From contig CAXAMN010021361.1 in assembly GCA_963970005.1 (NCBI GenBank), forward strand, positions 2,151,723-2,215,722: a DNA stretch of 64,000 nucleotides. Reading direction: 5' to 3'. The position numbers were made by a program, and so were the translations under genes. A model generated the notes under the pieces. That model was not told the origin of the DNA and did no database searches. It saw nothing but the letters and a program-made list of their open reading frames with translations. Origin of the DNA: Durusdinium trenchii (lineage: Eukaryota > Sar > Dinophyceae > Suessiales > Symbiodiniaceae). This document shows, in pieces, positions 60,301 through 64,000 of this stretch (its first letter is position 1; each line of letters starts with the position of its first letter).

Positions 60301-63300
60301 ACCAAGGATTTGTGATGTGGAAATTTGATCCCGCGTCACAATTTGATATTAGAATCCAACTTGGGAATGTGATTCATTTTACTCAGGTTTGCTATAGAAT
60401 CATTGAGAGTCCCAAAATCACAGATTTGTGATGTGATTTTCCAGGACCGCGTCACCCTAGCAGGGTTTGCAAACCAAACCGCATCACACGAGCTGGGAAC
60501 CACGTCACCACATCCTGGGTCCCTATTGGTCAGTTGTGGCAGCTGAAACCTAGACTCTAGACTAAAGACTTACCTAGACTAAAGACTGTAGCCAAGCAAA
60601 GCTGAGCCCAAACCACATCACTCCAGCAGGGTTTGCAAANNNNNNNNNNCAACAGAAGTGGCAAACCAAACCACATCACTCCGGCAGGGTTTGCAATCCA
60701 AACCGTGTCACTCTGGGCAAACATACCAGGTCACTCCACCAGGACTACAAAAATGATTGAATACAGGAACTGGATACCAAACCATGCCCCTCAAAGCAGG
60801 TAAACCATGGACCATGTTCCTTTCCCAGAACAGGTGTTGCAAAGCAACATGTTGGTGCTATCAGAGGTCCAGGCACTGTGATTTCTTTTAAAATACTATT
60901 TGAACAAATCTGATCACTAGACCAATTATCAAAATCAAACAGGCCCCAAGCCAAGCCCCAGGTATCATGCCAGGCATCAGGTGCCAGGTATCTTCATGCC
61001 AAGCCCAAATCGCCACCGCTGCTGAGGGCCCTGGACGCAGAGTTGCGAGTACAGGTGAAGCTTGGTGTGGTTTGACAAAAAAAGTTTGGGATAAATTAAT
61101 GACAATTATCTGATATATGAGCAAAGCAGTATCCAGGGTGGGGGGGGTGTTTTCTCTCAGCCACATGGAATCAACTTAGGAAGGGCTTGGACCCAGCTTT
61201 CGACTTCAAGAAGTTGTCATTTGTCCAGGAGGCTAGTGTCAATCAACATGAAGCCCACATTATCTCAGCTCAGTCATCCATCAACAACGCTCGGAAACAA
61301 TCCCTGATGGCGGCATTCAACCTGTTCACTACCAATTTGCAGAATGACTGGGTGTTGCAAGACAAATACTTGGCCTCCGCTGCAATGACCACGCAAAGAG
61401 CTCGCTCTGTCCTTGTGCACTCGCTGGAGGTTGGGTACGCTGGCGCTTTTTCATTTTGTGGTTCCATCAGTTTTGACCCAGGTTAGGTTGTGTTCCTCAT
61501 CATGTCCGTATATGTTTACAGCAAGTCAAAAAAAGAGCCGCTTCGTGAAAATCAATAGGCCAAAGAACAGTTAAGATCAAATCAGTTTCCTAAGGTGTTA
61601 AGGTCTTGGGAGTAAGTTCAACTTGGGATATTTGGATGCATTGAACCCTGCAGAAAATGCACTCAACCGCCTGGAAACTGGTGAATGAATTTGTGAGCGA
61701 AGTTGTGCCAACGTGGGATGTATCAGCCAGCAAGACCCCTCAAGGACTTAGTGCAACAAACATGGTCCTGTTCAATGACTAAGATTCTTGAAGCATCCAT
61801 GTATTTTCTATAATAGAACTGGCTATCTGGCAGGAATCGACGCAGATGGTGAAGCCACGACGTTTGCTGCCAAGAACGAACCCTGGATCCAAGCGACATT
61901 GCAATCCTTTGGTGATGGGATGAGGCGGCATGAAACTGAACGTGTTGTCATTTGGGTGAACTATGTCACCGCTGGCGTCACAAGTGGCAAAAAGCTGGTC
62001 TTCACGATTGAACAGGTGACCCAATTGCTTCACAGCTTTCCTCGCAACAGCGTTGCTGTGGTCATGCTTCCCAACAGGGCTTCAGACCTGAGGTCCTCTC
62101 CCAAGTGCTTTGGCACTGCTTCATATTTTTTTGGCTTTGCAACAGTCAGTTCAACAATGTTCAACATGATCATTTATGTTTTTTTTTGCTGCTGAAACCA
62201 TTTGAAGGTTCCCTTCAATACATGTTTGGCATAATGCGACTTGTATCAAACCAAGGAAAGAAGATGAGGAGGAGAAAGAGGAAGATGGCGATGGGGATGG
62301 AGATGTCAAGAAGCAAGAAGGACTAGGGGTGACTGGTTTCCTCAACACTTCAAGTCAAGTCTTCAAGTGGGCAGTTTTCTGATATGAATTTCATATTCTT
62401 GTTTTCTACTATCTCACTAACCATGGGGCAGGAACTGATGATGAGGCGGAGGGCGATGATGCTGGTTCCTTGTCAGCAGACGCCATCCTTCGTGACTTCC
62501 GGTACAATTTGCAATGCATCTACATGGAGCCTGCTCGAGATCTTCGGGTGGGCTTTTTGGGTTTATTAAATGTTTCACCTCACTATGGGCTGGATGTTTT
62601 GAATGTACTATTCGAACTAGGTTCTGCGCTTAATTTTAGATGTCCCCTGGGCAGGTGCGACCCATTTGCGTTTTCTTCGACCCAGCCACTGTCTATGGCA
62701 CACGGGAGGGCTTTCATCCAGCTTTGTTGGTGACCAGCATGGATAAACACAACGTCTTCTTGAAGTCACCTGTCTACAAAGCTGGTGTGGTGTCAGGAGT
62801 GGGCATGCTACCCCGGCCACTGGGCTGACTTTTCCTTTGACCTTGTTCTATTCATCCTGGATGTTTGTTGACCTGTTATTTCTTTTAAGTACATTCTGGT
62901 TGTTGAAGACATCAATGTTTGATTTAGGTCTGAAATGGTGAAGGCTGAGAAATGTGGCAAATATGCGACTGACATGCGGCTGACAAGGGTGCAGGAGAAG
63001 AAACAGGCCAGGTTTTGTTGAACTCATGGAACATCATGGAACATATTCCTTTCAACAAGGGGTTTGTTATGTTAATCATGTTGCTTTCAGTATCTTTCAG
63101 TCATGTTGCCCTGCAGCACCTTGCTGGTACAAGTCTGGTGGAGAAGTTGGTGAAGAGCTTGATTTCTGAAGACAACACCTCGAATGTCATTGTGGACCTC
63201 CTTGGCTTTGATGCATGGCCTGCCTGCTTTGCCATGAAGGAACTTGCAACAGGACCATGACAAAAATACAAGTATTTTTTTAATGTTCCGATGTTTTCCA

Positions 63301-63810
63301 CAAATACGGTTGGTTTCAACAATACTATATTACTATATATTATATATTATAATGTATTATATTAATCTATGAAAGGAACAAGGGCCAAAGCAACCGTTTG
63401 ACAGGCGCCAACTTTGCCTGTTCGACGGCGTGCCATTCCCCCAACGAAACGAGCTACTGCACTTCCACCATTGGGGAGAAGCTGTACGGTATGTGTCGCT
63501 CGAACCAGATCAAATTGCCTGGCTTCCCTGAGTTCGAGCAAGTGGTGGCGGACCTCCGGAAAAGCAATTCTGAAGTGCCTCCACCGGAATTTCAAGTTTG
63601 CCTGCCAGTTCCCAATGGTTTGGCTATCCGAGAAAACCTTGTGGAGCAATGGACCAGCTGCGATCTGGTGGAGGTGGAGATGAAGGAGCTCTTGAAGAAG
63701 CACAATGATAAATACAATCCCCATGGGATCAAGCGTGGCTCTTCAGAGAAACAGTCTGGCGCCAGTGGCTTGGCACAATCATTTGATGGTTTTACTAGAT
63801 TTAGACTCTG
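57383..63810 (+). CDS. Large multi-exon protein(s) of unknown function
   Basis: About twenty plus-strand exons, most with AG acceptors and GT donors, follow without a clear gene break: near 57383-57599 (AAYLDDDRKEVLLEVASY), 57742-57868, 57970-58040, 58101-58196, 58290-58632 (HAKDIMSIFTMDPVQKHVV), 58795-58918, 59016-59216 (TAEKVKPSALDLLLLFRES), 59319-59445 (SDPTRRLIYNLLRSPVG), 59510-59609, 59766-59875, 59970-60160, 61180-61435 (FNLFTTNLQNDWVLQDKY), 61652-61780, 61834-62100 (RVVIWVNYVTAGVTSGKK; NSVAVVMLPNRASDL), an acidic exon 62255-62325, 62437-62550 (RDFRYNLQCIYMEPARDL), 62640-62826 (RPICVFFDPATVYGTREG), 62928-63008, 63118-63255, 63385-63810 (ANFACSTACHSPNETSYC). Composition is soluble and mixed alpha/beta; no catalytic motif or domain is recognised. 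It could be one very long protein, several genes, or a C-terminal part of the transposase-like protein. The exon near 63385 runs to a stop at 63809. Phases were checked only in part. Confidence 0.5.
60440..60760 (+). repeat. Intronic tandem repeat with a 10-N assembly gap
   Basis: The phrase CATCACTCC(A/G)GCAGGGTTTGC and close forms recur near 60443, 60485, 60617 and 60672, separated by CAAACCAAACC. Ten Ns stand at 60640-60649 inside it, so the true copy number is unknown. It lies in the 1-kb intron-like interval 60160-61180 that otherwise shows no exon. Confidence 0.7.
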
Positions 63811-63819
63811 AAATTTTGA

Positions 63820-64000
63820 GCACGTGCAAGCGCACTGCATTTGGCCTAATAATCCCTGTACCAAGTACATCCAAGTACTGAGTACAATGATGAAAATGTC
63901 ATCAAAACATTGGATTGGGTTGGGGTGTCACGGTCAAGTGCTCCAAGTTCCCTTGGCCTGTTTTGGCAACTCTTGCCCCTGATGAAGCCAAGGCACTACT
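63820..64000 (+). other. Window end, probable start of another exon
   Basis: After the stop near 63809 there is an intergenic or intronic stretch. The last 60 bases read in one frame as a short CPLWPVLATLAPDEAKAL-like peptide behind a possible acceptor, consistent with the coding region going on beyond the window, but this is too short to call. Confidence 0.25.

Overview
The window looks like nuclear DNA of a dinoflagellate, most likely a coral-symbiont type (Symbiodiniaceae). The reasons are: genes broken into many short exons; exon chains that only stay in frame if donors GC and GA are accepted beside GT; acceptors almost always AG followed by G; a gag-type retroelement remnant, a 21-bp and a ~40-bp minisatellite and a DUF7869-type transposase-like gene that I recall as typical of these genomes; and long gene-poor stretches full of small inverted-repeat elements. 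No rRNA, tRNA, CRISPR or prokaryotic operon was seen.

Layout. 1-19 kb: repeats, small inverted-repeat elements and scattered candidate exons, mostly on the minus strand, including an EF-hand gene fragment (13.1-14.1 kb). 19.0-26.3 kb: a gene that can be reconstructed completely, ribosomal protein eL24 (RPL24), minus strand, nine exons, at least four GC donors. 27-31 kb: microsatellite, an 0.8-kb terminal-inverted-repeat element and a decayed copia-like gag. 31-51 kb: gene-poor, with three well-bounded small inverted-repeat elements or pseudogenes, two minisatellites and a phase-consistent minus-strand gene of unknown function (42.3-44.9 kb).

From about 51 kb the coding strand switches to plus and coding density rises sharply. 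51.0-54.0 kb holds a multi-exon C5-cytosine DNA methyltransferase with all main catalytic motifs. 54.3-57.3 kb holds a DUF7869-type, DDE-like transposase gene with motif set D...DNTPKE...VGHTHEDVD. 57.4 kb to the window end holds about twenty further well-formed exons of one or more proteins I do not recognise. The three units are head-to-tail and only 0.1-0.3 kb apart. The methyltransferase next to a transposase-like gene is the most interesting system here: it may be part of one large mobile or formerly mobile unit. Just upstream of the methyltransferase lies a tandem sequence resembling degenerate dinoflagellate spliced-leader relics.

All exon models come from reading frames and splice sites by eye; function calls rest on motif recognition without database search.
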